Assembly (NCBI GenBank): GCA_903838295.1
Contig: CAILXX010000004.1
Location: 1 to 64,000, forward strand
Source: an uncultured Actinomycetes bacterium
GTDB taxonomy: Bacteria; Actinomycetota; Actinomycetes; Nanopelagicales; Nanopelagicaceae
DNA: 64,000 nt
Direction: 5' to 3'
The notes under the pieces are model-generated. The model did no database searches and was not told the origin of the DNA. It was given only the letters and a program-made list of their open reading frames with translations. Below are positions 35,324-43,623 of this stretch, one piece after another (within the stretch, counting starts at the first letter, position 1; each line of letters begins with the position of its first letter). Made by a program: the position numbers and the translations under genes.

Positions 35324-36247
35324 TTAGAGACTTTTCTCCATCCAGTCCATATATTTCAGAACGATTCCCTCGCGCAACGCCCACGGGCAAATTTCTAGTT
35401 CGCGTAGATCCAAATTACGCATGACACTCTCTGTTACATAAGCACCAGCAACTATCTGCTTTGCGCGATTGGAAGACACTCCAGGTAAGCGAGTCCGCTC
35501 TTCGTGAGTCATATCTGTCAAACGTGTGGCAATTTTTCTGATGACATCAAATTTGATCGTCTTGCCATTTCCATCGAACCAGTCACCGCATAGGCGAGCC
35601 AATGTTCGCAGTGTCTTGCTTGTTGCGATTGCTCGATCGGTATCTTGATGTCTTACAAGTGCTGGCAGTACTGCTTCTAATTGCGACTCAATATGATCGC
35701 GCATCGCACGGATTCCCTTTTCGTCGTAAGGATCACCGCGTAGAAATTTCTGTGTAAGCCGTGAAGCCCCCAGCGGCAACGATGTCGCAACTTCTGGTGA
35801 TTCATCCGTGCCGACTGCAATTTCTAAGGAGCCACCGCCGATATCAATTACGAGTAATCGGCCGCTTGACCAACCAAACCAACGACGCGCCGCCAAAAAT
35901 GTTAGTTTTGCTTCTTCATCCCCAGCTAACACCTGAAGATCAATATCAAACTCTTTATTGATGTTAGCAATGATGACTTCGCCATTGGCTGCCTCACGAA
36001 GAGCTGAAGTTGCAAATGGAAGGAATTCTTTCACTTGCACCATTTTTGCCTGCGTCACTGCGTTACTTATACTTTTGCGAAGTAATTCAATACCTTCCTC
36101 GTTTATCTCATTGTCAGAATTGAGAAATTCTGTGAGTCGAAGCTCTTCTTTATAGTTAAAAGTCGGATTTGGGCGGGCGCCAGGATGGGTATCGACCACC
36201 TGTAGGTGAATTGTGTTCGAACCAACATCCAAGACTCCAAGGCGCAT
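35324..36247 (-). CDS. ppx: Exopolyphosphatase, Ppx/GppA family
   Basis: 307 residues, the short actinobacterial type. ASKHA-fold phosphate loops: DVGSNTIHLQVVD at the N-terminus and VIDIGGGSLEIAVG (around 137). The catalytic Glu region lies in SALREAANGEV (around 107). It releases phosphate from polyphosphate ends, or hydrolyses pppGpp. It is convergent with the ppk-mutT1 operon, with a 3-nt gap, and the leaderless -10 sits at 36254. The longer HD domain of E. coli Ppx is absent. Confidence 0.92.
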   Translation of the reverse strand: MRLGVLDVGSNTIHLQVVDTHPGARPNPTFNYKEELRLTEFLNSDNEINEEGIELLRKSISNAVTQAKMVQVKEFLPFATSALREAANGEVIIANINKEFDIDLQVLAGDEEAKLTFLAARRWFGWSSGRLLVIDIGGGSLEIAVGTDESPEVATSLPLGASRLTQKFLRGDPYDEKGIRAMRDHIESQLEAVLPALVRHQDTDRAIATSKTLRTLARLCGDWFDGNGKTIKFDVIRKIATRLTDMTHEERTRLPGVSSNRAKQIVAGAYVTESVMRNLDLRELEICPWALREGIVLKYMDWMEKSL

Positions 36248-36253
36248 AGGGAG

Positions 36254-36259
36254 AACCTA
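36254..36259 (-). promoter_or_regulatory. -10 element, leaderless start of ppx
   Basis: On the minus strand TAGGTT ends 6 nt before the ATG at 36247. Confidence 0.5.
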
Positions 36260-36299
36260 TCTATATATGCGTGAGTTCGCTTCTGACATTTTTGCGTGT

Positions 36300-36305
36300 C
36301 ATAAT
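36300..36305 (+). promoter_or_regulatory. -10 element of the tRNA-Thr gene
   Basis: CATAAT, preceded by GT, lies 28 nt upstream of the mature tRNA. No convincing -35 at 17 nt; TTCGCT at 36276 is the nearest at 18 nt. Confidence 0.35.
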
Positions 36306-36333
36306 CAGCCATTCGGCTCCGCTTTGGCGGTTT

Positions 36334-36408
36334 GCCTCCCTAGCTCAGTGGTAGAGCATCCGCCTTGTAAGCGGAAGGTCGTCAGTTCAATCCTGACGGG
36401 GGGCTCCA
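36334..36408 (+). tRNA. tRNA-Thr (anticodon UGU)
   Basis: A full cloverleaf can be drawn. Acceptor GCCTCCC pairs with GGGGGGC, with one G-U. The D stem is GCTC/GAGC. The anticodon stem is TCCGC/GCGGA with loop CTTGTAA and anticodon TGT. The T stem is GTCAG/CTGAC with loop TTCAATC. The discriminator base is T, and the 3' CCA is encoded. UGU reads threonine ACA and, by wobble, other ACN codons. It stands alone between ppx (divergent) and the nhaA-like gene (convergent). Confidence 0.96.
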
Positions 36409-36434
36409 TAGATTGCGTTAGCTTATTTTCCGAT

Positions 36435-37232
36435 CTAAGGATTCAGTTTCGAGTTGATGCCCAGCCAAATGGTTCCTATGGCACCTGAAATTATCGCGGC
36501 AAAGAAGAGACCGATTCTCACCTGATCCAATTGGGATGTGCTCGTCAACGTGATTTCTGCAATTACTATTGAGACGGTTAAACCCATGCCAGCAAGCATT
36601 CCAATCCCAACAACTTCTTTGAGATCGAGAGTTAGCGGGAGTCGAAGTTTGGTAAAGCGGGTGAGGGCCCACGCAGCAAAAGAAATGCCAATAACTTTTC
36701 CTAGAACTCGGGCAACTATTAAAGCGATGCTTATCCTCTGAGTAGCCAGTGAGAAGTTTAAGTGCGAAAGTAAATTTATCCAGATATAAATCGGAATAAT
36801 TGCAAATGTAGCAAGGGGTGCGAGATATTTAATTAGTTGTGTGCGAAAGGGCAACGAGAGTCCAACGACGGCAGCTCCTAAGGTATATATAGCATTCGCT
36901 AGGTCAAGTTTGCTTTGGAAAAAAATTCCAATCACAACTAATGAGAAAAAATCGTCTGCTACAGCAAGTGTGAGCAGAAATAGTCTTACCGATGGATTAA
37001 CTCTTTTTCCAAGAAAACTGAGCGCCCCAATCGCTAATGTAACATCTGTTGGCATAGCTACAGCCCAGGCGTTGGCACCGGTATGCAGAGCTATAAAAAT
37101 AATTGCAGGAAAGACCATTCCAGAGAGCGCACAAAGGCCCGGAAGTAATATTTCTTTTGGCCTATTCAGTCCTTCACGAATCTCAAGACCAATTAATATA
37201 AAAAAGGTAAATGTTAATAGGTTGGAGAGCAC
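36435..37232 (-). CDS. Reduced NhaA-like Na+/H+ antiporter
   Basis: 265 residues with about nine membrane segments, against roughly 390 in E. coli NhaA. Homology begins at FFILIGLEIREGL, so the first two helices are missing, and a stretch of about 50-60 residues covering helices VI-VII is also absent. Ion-site residues are kept: Asp in MPTDVTLAIGALSFLG and the Asp pair in LTLAVADDFFSL. The helix with GIGMLAGMGLTVSIVIAE is also conserved. The GTG start is supported by TAACAT 6 nt upstream, and an in-frame TAA closes off any extension. It could be a working minimal antiporter or a decayed one; the frame is intact throughout. Confidence 0.82.
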   Translation of the reverse strand: MLSNLLTFTFFILIGLEIREGLNRPKEILLPGLCALSGMVFPAIIFIALHTGANAWAVAMPTDVTLAIGALSFLGKRVNPSVRLFLLTLAVADDFFSLVVIGIFFQSKLDLANAIYTLGAAVVGLSLPFRTQLIKYLAPLATFAIIPIYIWINLLSHLNFSLATQRISIALIVARVLGKVIGISFAAWALTRFTKLRLPLTLDLKEVVGIGMLAGMGLTVSIVIAEITLTSTSQLDQVRIGLFFAAIISGAIGTIWLGINSKLNP

Positions 37233-37238
37233 GCTGTA

Positions 37239-37244
37239 ATGTTA
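37239..37244 (-). promoter_or_regulatory. -10 element, leaderless start of the nhaA-like gene
   Basis: On the minus strand TAACAT ends 6 nt before the GTG at 37232. It supports this short start as the real one. Confidence 0.45.
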
Positions 37245-37269
37245 CGCCTAAAGTTGATTAATGATCGGA

Positions 37270-38505
37270 TTAAAGATCAAGAAGTGCGCGTGTAAAATCG
37301 TTCTGAAACTTTCCCCCTGGATCTGTTTTCATGACATATTCTCTAAATTCATCAAACTTTGGCAGCACTTTACGCAGGTGATCGCTACCGACGTTAAATA
37401 CTTTGCCCACGTGTGGCCGGAAAGAGAATGGTTGCAATACAGCTTCGATCAGCGAGACCAAATGCGGTACTTCGTCATCAAGCATCCAAGTGCAATGAAA
37501 TGCAACAGATTCGCGGCCATATGCGGGGCTCATCCAATAGTCATCGGCTGCGACCGAGCGTATTTCTGTGACGAGGACTTTGTGGCGAAAATCTTTTGAG
37601 ATTGCATGAAATGCTGCGAAGGCAGCGGCTGCGTTCTTTGAATCAACGAAGAATTCACTCTGCAATTCTTTGCCTGCGCTTGGGGTTTGGCCAATCTTAA
37701 AATGAGGAAGGCGCAAATGCCAAGGTCCAGGTTGCCCAAACTGTTCTGTAGCAGCTGTGGCATCTTCTCCAAAAATTGGGTGTGCTTTTTCAGTTCTTGC
37801 ACTTGCTCCAAAGTAAGTTGCCGGCGGAGTCGTCTTTGATTTATACCAAATTTCGCATACTTGGTCGTCGTCCCAAGTTGAGAAGAAACTCACGCTGTAT
37901 GCACCAGAGAGTATCTCGATGATATTTTCTCCAAAAACCTTTAGTGGTAGCTCCCCATAAATAGTCTGCATTATCTGAAAGGTTGGCTCGATATCTAATT
38001 CAAAAGATACGGCAATTCCGGTGAGTCCAAGTCCAACGATCACTGCATAAAACTCTTCATCAACTCCACGGGTTAGTTTGTGCAGAGTTCCATCTGGTCG
38101 CATCAGTTCGACAGATCTGATCGAAGTATGAAGCGCACCATTTTTAATACCAGATCCATGGGTTCCGGTCGCGGTGGCACCACCAATAGTGATGTGAGGA
38201 AGCGACGCTAGGTTATGAATCGCCCATCCTTGCGCTTCAAGGAGTTCAGATATTTCTGAATAAATTAGGCCGGCGCTGACAGTCGCGGTCTTACTTACTA
38301 CATTGATTGTCAATTGCTTGGGCATGGCATCAAGCACAACCGCTGTGTGATTCGTATCTGCAATGGTGTTGAAGCAGTGGGCCGTCCCGCGAACTCTCAC
38401 GTTGGGGGAGGACGAAACTATCGATGCGAGTTCTTCTATCGATTGCGGATGGAGGGTTTTGGCATCGTGAAAATCAATATTTGTTGCCCAATTGTGATTG
38501 GTCAT
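37270..38505 (-). CDS. FAD-linked alditol/xylitol oxidase (AldO-like)
   Basis: 411 residues of the vanillyl-alcohol-oxidase fold. The N-terminal FAD domain has VRGTAHCFNTIAD, whose His (H43) fits the covalent flavin site of alditol oxidases, and LASLPHITIGGATATGTHGSG (around 97-117). The C-terminal ALO domain has RSVAADDYWMSPAYGRESVAFHCTW and ends HVGKVF. Relatives oxidise xylitol, sorbitol or sugar lactones with O2, giving H2O2. The cupin gene lies just upstream on the same strand and the nhaA-like gene just downstream. TAGAAT directly abuts the ATG, so its start is less certain than others. Confidence 0.87.
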   Translation of the reverse strand: MTNHNWATNIDFHDAKTLHPQSIEELASIVSSSPNVRVRGTAHCFNTIADTNHTAVVLDAMPKQLTINVVSKTATVSAGLIYSEISELLEAQGWAIHNLASLPHITIGGATATGTHGSGIKNGALHTSIRSVELMRPDGTLHKLTRGVDEEFYAVIVGLGLTGIAVSFELDIEPTFQIMQTIYGELPLKVFGENIIEILSGAYSVSFFSTWDDDQVCEIWYKSKTTPPATYFGASARTEKAHPIFGEDATAATEQFGQPGPWHLRLPHFKIGQTPSAGKELQSEFFVDSKNAAAAFAAFHAISKDFRHKVLVTEIRSVAADDYWMSPAYGRESVAFHCTWMLDDEVPHLVSLIEAVLQPFSFRPHVGKVFNVGSDHLRKVLPKFDEFREYVMKTDPGGKFQNDFTRALLDL

Positions 38506-38532
38506 ATTCTAAAAGAATCCATCCTCACTTGA

Positions 38533-38946
38533 TTACTTCTCGGCAGCTGTTTTTTCTAACGGTGACCAAAGACAACTATCGTCAGGATCTTCCCACACTG
38601 TTGATGTTGGAGCTGGAACCCAAAGTTCTATGAACTCTAAGGCAAAATCTGCATCACTGGTAAATGAATGCATTTCTTCTTCTTCTGACATTATCACATC
38701 ACCTGGTGCCAGTTGAAAAACTTTTCCATCGGCATGGAAAGTTCCACTGCCCTTGATGATAAAGAAATAGTGTCGACTCCCGGTGTGATAGTGGGCCGGA
38801 GCATCTCTGCCAGCTTGGTAAGTCACCCAATCCGCCTTGACGTCATCGGTTCCAAAAATATCTTTAGTAACCAGGTCGACGCGCGTACGTCCATCACGAA
38901 GCGATTCGGCGCGAGGTAAATCTTTAGATTTGACTATCTTCGCCAT
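38533..38946 (-). CDS. Single-domain cupin protein
   Basis: 137 residues from the ATG at 38946, chosen for its AAGGGG ribosome site. Cupin motif 1 is in PAHYHTGSRHYFFIIKG (two His, around 63-78) and motif 2 in PGDVIMSEEEEMHSFTS (His around 103). Two or three of these His could hold a metal. Such small cupins serve as dioxygenases, isomerases or sugar-binding proteins; I cannot tell which. It is upstream of the alditol oxidase on the same strand and divergent from the GMC oxidoreductase, so a link to sugar or alcohol oxidation is possible. Confidence 0.85.
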   Translation of the reverse strand: MAKIVKSKDLPRAESLRDGRTRVDLVTKDIFGTDDVKADWVTYQAGRDAPAHYHTGSRHYFFIIKGSGTFHADGKVFQLAPGDVIMSEEEEMHSFTSDADFALEFIELWVPAPTSTVWEDPDDSCLWSPLEKTAAEK

Positions 38947-39009
38947 CAATTTCCCCTTAATTCGTATGGTTAATCTAGACCTGTCGGTAAGGGAAGGCAA
39001 TAATTGGGT

Positions 39010-40698
39010 ATGGCAAATATGAATCGAGAAAGTAATTTCGACGTTGTAATTGTCGGTTCTGGCTTTGGAGGATCTGTCAGCGCGCTTCGATTAACCGAAA
39101 AAGGTTACAAAGTAGCTGTCCTGGAAGCTGGGCGACGGCTTGAAGATAGTGATTTCCCGAAAACTTCATGGCGCTTGAAGAAATTTTTCTTTCTGCCTCG
39201 GTTTGGGCTTCATGGAATTCAACGCATACACAGGTTGCCTGATGTGCTGGTTCTTGCTGGGGCCGGTGTCGGAGGTGGTTCGCTGGTTTACGCAAATACT
39301 CTGTATATCCCACCTGATACTTACTTTGAAGATAAACAATGGCGGCACATCACAAATTGGAAAGAAGAACTTCTGCCTTGGTATGACCAGGCTGCTCGCA
39401 TGCTCGGTGTAACAGAAAATCCATATTTTTCACCATCTGATAAAGCGATGAAAGATGCTGCGATAGAGATGGGAGTGGGCCATACATTCAAGATGGCGCC
39501 ACTGGGGGTTTATTTTGGTAGTGGTCCAGGGGAGAGCGCACCAGACCCATTTTTTGGTGGCAAAGGTATAGAACGCAATGGCTGCAGGCAATGCGGCGGA
39601 TGCATGACCGGTTGTAGATATAACGCTAAAAATACCTTGCCAAAGAATTATCTCGGCCTGGCAGAACGCGCTGGAGCAAAAGTATTCCCAGAACGCACCG
39701 TGACAAAGATCGAAGAGTTGCCTGATAAGTCTTGGCAAATAACCACCAGAAAAAGCTCTGCCTGGTTTGGTAGCAAACGGGTTTTTACGGCAGACCAAGT
39801 GATTGTTGCTGCAGGAACTTTCAACTCCCAAAAGCTTTTGCACACTATGAAATTGAGTGGCACATTACCAAAACTTTCACCCGCGTTAGGAAAGTTATCT
39901 CGCACGAACAGTGAGGCACTTACGGGTGCTTTGATGCCGACGACTGAAATCGATTTTAGTCAAGGGCCCGCAATCACATCGTCATTCTTTCCAGATGAAC
40001 ACACACATGTCGAACCAGTGAGATATTCAGTAGGGAGCAATGCGATGGGTCTACTGCAGACACTTGCCACGGATGGGGGTACGGCTAAGCAACGCCGACG
40101 TCACTGGTTAAAAATCCTATTGAGGCACCCAGGCCAATTGTTAAGAGTGTTGGATGTAAGAAACTGGAGTCAGCGCACCGTGATTGCCCTGATTATGCAG
40201 AACGTTGATTCATCTGTTTCTGTCTCCGGCAAACGTTCAATTTTTGGCTGGCGATTAACATCTAAAAACGATTCGGATAAACCGAATGCAACGTATATCC
40301 CTGCGGCAAACGAAGTAGTCAGGCGTATTGCGGCAAAACATGGCGGAATTGCAGGAGGTCACGTGGGTGACTTGATCGGCGCACCTTTCACCGCCCACTT
40401 TGTGGGTGGCGCGGTTATTAGTGATTCCATACTTACGGGAGTGATCGACCCTTATCATCGCGTCTGGAATTACCCCACCCTGCATGTCGTCGATGGAAGT
40501 AGCGTTACCGCAAATTTAGGCGTTAATCCTTCTCTGACAATTACCGCCCAGGCCGAACGTGCGATGTCCATGTGGCCAAACCTTGGGGAATCAGATCCGC
40601 GTCCAGCACAAGGGGCCACGTATGCACCCGTTCCATTTCAGGAGCCAAAAAATCCAGTCGTACCAAAGGGCGTATTAGGCACGTTAAGAATTACCTGA
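39010..40698 (+). CDS. GMC-family oxidoreductase (cholesterol-oxidase-like)
   Basis: 562 residues. FAD-binding VVIVGSGFGGSVSALRL near the N-terminus, GAGVGGGSLVYANTL (around 80-95), a cysteine-rich insert CRQCGGCMTGCRYNAKNTLP (around 195-215), and the GMC C-terminal motif VVDGSSVTANLGVNPSLTITA. This matches the ChoD-like branch, whose substrates are often unknown alcohols rather than cholesterol. GGGAAGG at 38991 serves either ATG 39010 (12 nt) or the TTG at 39004 (6 nt), so the start is not settled. Divergent from the cupin gene. Confidence 0.88.
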   Translation: MANMNRESNFDVVIVGSGFGGSVSALRLTEKGYKVAVLEAGRRLEDSDFPKTSWRLKKFFFLPRFGLHGIQRIHRLPDVLVLAGAGVGGGSLVYANTLYIPPDTYFEDKQWRHITNWKEELLPWYDQAARMLGVTENPYFSPSDKAMKDAAIEMGVGHTFKMAPLGVYFGSGPGESAPDPFFGGKGIERNGCRQCGGCMTGCRYNAKNTLPKNYLGLAERAGAKVFPERTVTKIEELPDKSWQITTRKSSAWFGSKRVFTADQVIVAAGTFNSQKLLHTMKLSGTLPKLSPALGKLSRTNSEALTGALMPTTEIDFSQGPAITSSFFPDEHTHVEPVRYSVGSNAMGLLQTLATDGGTAKQRRRHWLKILLRHPGQLLRVLDVRNWSQRTVIALIMQNVDSSVSVSGKRSIFGWRLTSKNDSDKPNATYIPAANEVVRRIAAKHGGIAGGHVGDLIGAPFTAHFVGGAVISDSILTGVIDPYHRVWNYPTLHVVDGSSVTANLGVNPSLTITAQAERAMSMWPNLGESDPRPAQGATYAPVPFQEPKNPVVPKGVLGTLRIT

Positions 40699-40712
40699 AT
40701 ATCGATGCATTC

Positions 40713-40741
40713 TTATACGCACTAATTTATACGCACTAATT
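40713..40741 (+). repeat. 14-bp tandem repeat in the promoter of the DUF885 gene
   Basis: TTATACGCACTAATT occurs twice, one copy starting 14 nt after the other (40713 and 40727), directly upstream of two TATAAT hexamers (40744 and 40758). It could bring two copies of a regulator site, or be a neutral duplication. Confidence 0.7.
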
Positions 40742-40757
40742 TCTATAATCTAACTCG

Positions 40758-40763
40758 TATAAT
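40758..40763 (+). promoter_or_regulatory. -10 element, leaderless start of the DUF885 gene
   Basis: A perfect TATAAT ends 6 nt before the ATG at 40770. A second TATAAT at 40744 may be an older or alternative promoter. Confidence 0.6.
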
Positions 40764-40769
40764 CCAACA

Positions 40770-42416
40770 ATGACAACACATAGGTCTCCGATATTCCAGC
40801 TTTCTGATGAATACATAATTGCGTCTGCGGGGTTTAGTCCCATGGGTGCAACAGCGCTTGGAATCCCCGGCAGCGAGCACTTGCTTGACGATTTTTCGAT
40901 AGCACATGCGACAAAAGTTGCTAATTACACCCGTGATGTAATTGCTCGTGCGCAGGCAATGTCCCCAATTGATGATGTCGACCGAATCGCCAAAGGTGTG
41001 TTGGTTGATCGCCTACAGAGTTCGCTGTTGTTATTTGAATCCGAAGAAGCTCTTTTTAGATTTAATCCATTTGGCAACCCAATTACTTCAATTCGTTCGA
41101 TCTTCACCTTAATGAATTCTGCGACCGCTGAAGATATCGCCAACATCACTGCTCGCTTAAATGGAATTGGTGCAGCATTTGAATCCTGGAAATCCACACT
41201 GGATGCCATGTATGCCAAAGGCAAAACAGCGGCGCGTAGACAAGCATTGGTCATTGCAGACCAAGCAGAAGTCCATGGCAAAGGCGGGTACGCCGAGATG
41301 GCCAGAGAATTTGATCCAACAGGTAAGTACCCAGAACTTCATAAAGCTGCTGCGAATGCGCAGAAGGAATCGCTTTCTATCGCCGCCTGGATGCGTGATG
41401 TCCACGCGCCACGATCTGTAGAAGTTGATGGCGTTGGGGTAGAGGCCTATGCACCGTGGGCTAAACATTTCACTGGATCTGATCTTGATCTACGCGCAAC
41501 TTATGAATGGGGTGTGCAGGATCTTCAACAGATTAATGATCGTATGTACAAGGCTGCAGAGAAGCTGGGACTTAAAGGTAAGAGCCTAAAAGAGGTTGCT
41601 GATTATTGTGAAGATGCAGAGCTGCACAGAATTGATGGCGCAGAGAATTTGTTGAAGAAACTCTTGGAATTCACGGAAGCAGCGGTTGCAAAGCTGGACG
41701 GTGTTTATTTTGATATCGATCCACGGATTAAGTTCTGTGATGCAAAGTTGGCACCAGAAGGTTCGGCGGCAGCTCCTTATTACATGCCACCTAGTGAAGA
41801 TCTTTCGCGTCCTGGTACGACGTGGTACCCGACTCTTGGCCATGATCGATTTAACTTTTGGCATATTGCTTCTACGTGGTATCACGAAGCTGTGCCCGGC
41901 CATCACTTGCAATGTGCAACTGCAACTATCGAATCCGATCGCTTAAGTCGATTCCAGCGCACGGAAGCATGGATCAGCGGATATGGCGAAGGTTGGGCTT
42001 TGTATGCCGAGCGATTTATGGACGAACTTGGCGCATTTGATGACCCAGCGATCGAACTCGGATATTTATCCGGCCAAGCACTTCGAGCTGCACGGATCGT
42101 TATAGATATCGGAATGCATTGTGGTTATGAAGACTTTGATGGAAAGGTATGGAATGCAACGAGCGGTTATGAATTGTTAGTGAATCGCGCCTTGTTGGCT
42201 CCTGATTTTGCACAGAGTGAAATCGAGCGATATCTAGGGTGGCCGGGTCAGGCAATCTCTTACAAAGTCGGTGAACGTAAGTGGATGAAGGTTCGCGAAG
42301 ACACCAAGGTCCGCCTTGGCTCATCTTTTGATATTAAAGCGTGGCACAACTATGCGCTCAAGATTGGTCCAATGGGTCTAGATATGTTTGAATTCGAAAT
42401 GGCTGCTTTTCAGTAA
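40770..42416 (+). CDS. DUF885-family probable zinc peptidase
   Basis: 548 residues. The DUF885 zinc motif HEAVPGHHLQ is at about residue 372, followed by EAWISGYGEGWALYAERFMDELG (around 395-418), which contains the further Glu ligand, and YLGWPGQAISYKVGE near the end. Family members look like gluzincin peptidases, and some act on dipeptides, but the substrate is not defined. No signal peptide, so cytosolic. It is a single-gene unit with its own leaderless promoter. Confidence 0.88.
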   Translation: MTTHRSPIFQLSDEYIIASAGFSPMGATALGIPGSEHLLDDFSIAHATKVANYTRDVIARAQAMSPIDDVDRIAKGVLVDRLQSSLLLFESEEALFRFNPFGNPITSIRSIFTLMNSATAEDIANITARLNGIGAAFESWKSTLDAMYAKGKTAARRQALVIADQAEVHGKGGYAEMAREFDPTGKYPELHKAAANAQKESLSIAAWMRDVHAPRSVEVDGVGVEAYAPWAKHFTGSDLDLRATYEWGVQDLQQINDRMYKAAEKLGLKGKSLKEVADYCEDAELHRIDGAENLLKKLLEFTEAAVAKLDGVYFDIDPRIKFCDAKLAPEGSAAAPYYMPPSEDLSRPGTTWYPTLGHDRFNFWHIASTWYHEAVPGHHLQCATATIESDRLSRFQRTEAWISGYGEGWALYAERFMDELGAFDDPAIELGYLSGQALRAARIVIDIGMHCGYEDFDGKVWNATSGYELLVNRALLAPDFAQSEIERYLGWPGQAISYKVGERKWMKVREDTKVRLGSSFDIKAWHNYALKIGPMGLDMFEFEMAAFQ

Positions 42417-42434
42417 TGGCATGCCATTTGATTC

Positions 42435-42452
42435 CCTCACCAAGAATTCACT
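42435..42452 (+). promoter_or_regulatory. PHO-box-like direct repeat upstream of the FAD oxidase
   Basis: CCTCACC, 4 nt, ATTCACT: two 7-mers 11 nt apart, each matching 5 of 7 positions of GTTCACC. Located 56 nt before the ATG of the first phosphonate gene. Weak alone; stronger beside the copies at 44326 and 25975. Confidence 0.35.
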
Positions 42453-42507
42453 TTCAAATCGGACATTATGGATGCTTTAATATGATTGATATGTTGAAAT
42501 TGGTGTT

Positions 42508-43623
42508 ATGAAGGTAGTCATTGTTGGTGGTGGAATTATTGGCACCATGCATGCTCTTTTGGCTGTTGATGCTGGATATACCGTTGTCCATGTCGAGCGG
42601 GACGCAGCTCCGCTTTCAGCTTCTATTAGAAACTTTGGCTTGGTCTGGGTGAGTGGTCGCCAATCTGGTGCAGAACTAGCAATTGCACTCAGGGCCAGAA
42701 CTTTGTGGGAAGAGATTGGCAGTAAGGCAAAGATCGGATTTAGGCCTTGGGGATCTCTGACTGTTGCACAGAACGAAGCGGAATACACCGTCATGAAGGA
42801 AGCCGCCGCTATGGATGATGCAGAGCTTCGTGGTTTTAATCTGTTGGATCACAACCAAGTTCTTTCCAAAGAGCCAGAATTAAAAGGCAAATACCTAGGA
42901 GCTTTGGAATGTACCCAGGACGCGATGGTTGAGCCTTCACTTTTACTCACCGGTTTGAGGAATTACCTGAGGAGCCATCCAAATTATGAGTGGATCCCTA
43001 ACTTTGAGGTAGTTGATTTTTATCATGATGAAACCGGCAATCACGTAACAGATATTTTAGGGAATAAGGTGTCGGGTGATTTGATGGCAATATGCCCAGG
43101 AGCGGCACATTCTGGCTTTCTTACGGAATTTTTAGATGCTGCGCCATTGCGCAAAGTGCACTTACAAATGGGAGCCACTGTTCCGTATGCAGATTCGTTG
43201 AAGCATTCGATAGCAGATGGCGATTCCATGCGGTATTACCCCGCATTTAAAGATCTTTCACTAGATATTTTGCCGCCACAAAGTGAAGTTGCTTCGCAGT
43301 ACAAGATGCAATTGCTATTGGTTCCTCGCATCGATTTCAGCTTAACAATCGGTGATACACATGAATACATAGAACCATTTAGTCACGAGATCTTGGAAGC
43401 GCCGTATGACCATCTTCGTCAAGTCATTGCAAATTTATTCGGCGCACCAGCACCTTTAATTGCGCGTCGTTGGTCTGGGGTTTATTCACAAAGCACCAGC
43501 CAGGATATCTATTTCCGTAAAGAGATTGCCCCTGGCGCCGTCGTGGTTACAGGTGGTGGGGGACGCGGAAACACAATTTCACCCGCGATCGCAGAGGAGA
43601 CCATCACATCATGGCAAAAATAA
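42508..43623 (+). CDS. FAD-dependent oxidoreductase, aminophosphonate-oxidase type
   Basis: 371 residues of the DAO fold. FAD-binding VVIVGGGIIGTMHALLAVDAGYTVVHVE at the N-terminus (shown by its Gly pattern GGGIIG), the conserved FGLVWVSGRQSGAE (around 37-50), and the C-terminal FAD contact VVVTGGGGRGNTIS. It matches the family (TIGR03364, as I recall it) that is habitually encoded beside phosphonatase-like HAD enzymes and is proposed to deaminate an aminophosphonate oxidatively. Here the HAD gene follows with a 13-nt overlap, just as in that synteny. The likely product is a phosphonoaldehyde for the HAD enzyme. The exact substrate (2-aminoethylphosphonate, an N-methyl form or a hydroxylated form) is open. 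Confidence 0.83.
   Translation: MKVVIVGGGIIGTMHALLAVDAGYTVVHVERDAAPLSASIRNFGLVWVSGRQSGAELAIALRARTLWEEIGSKAKIGFRPWGSLTVAQNEAEYTVMKEAAAMDDAELRGFNLLDHNQVLSKEPELKGKYLGALECTQDAMVEPSLLLTGLRNYLRSHPNYEWIPNFEVVDFYHDETGNHVTDILGNKVSGDLMAICPGAAHSGFLTEFLDAAPLRKVHLQMGATVPYADSLKHSIADGDSMRYYPAFKDLSLDILPPQSEVASQYKMQLLLVPRIDFSLTIGDTHEYIEPFSHEILEAPYDHLRQVIANLFGAPAPLIARRWSGVYSQSTSQDIYFRKEIAPGAVVVTGGGGRGNTISPAIAEETITSWQK

Noticed and set aside
36435-37269. Frameshift explanation for the short nhaA-like gene
   Set aside because: Only 37 nt separate it from the upstream gene, too little to encode the missing helices, and there is no N-terminal NhaA sequence in other frames.
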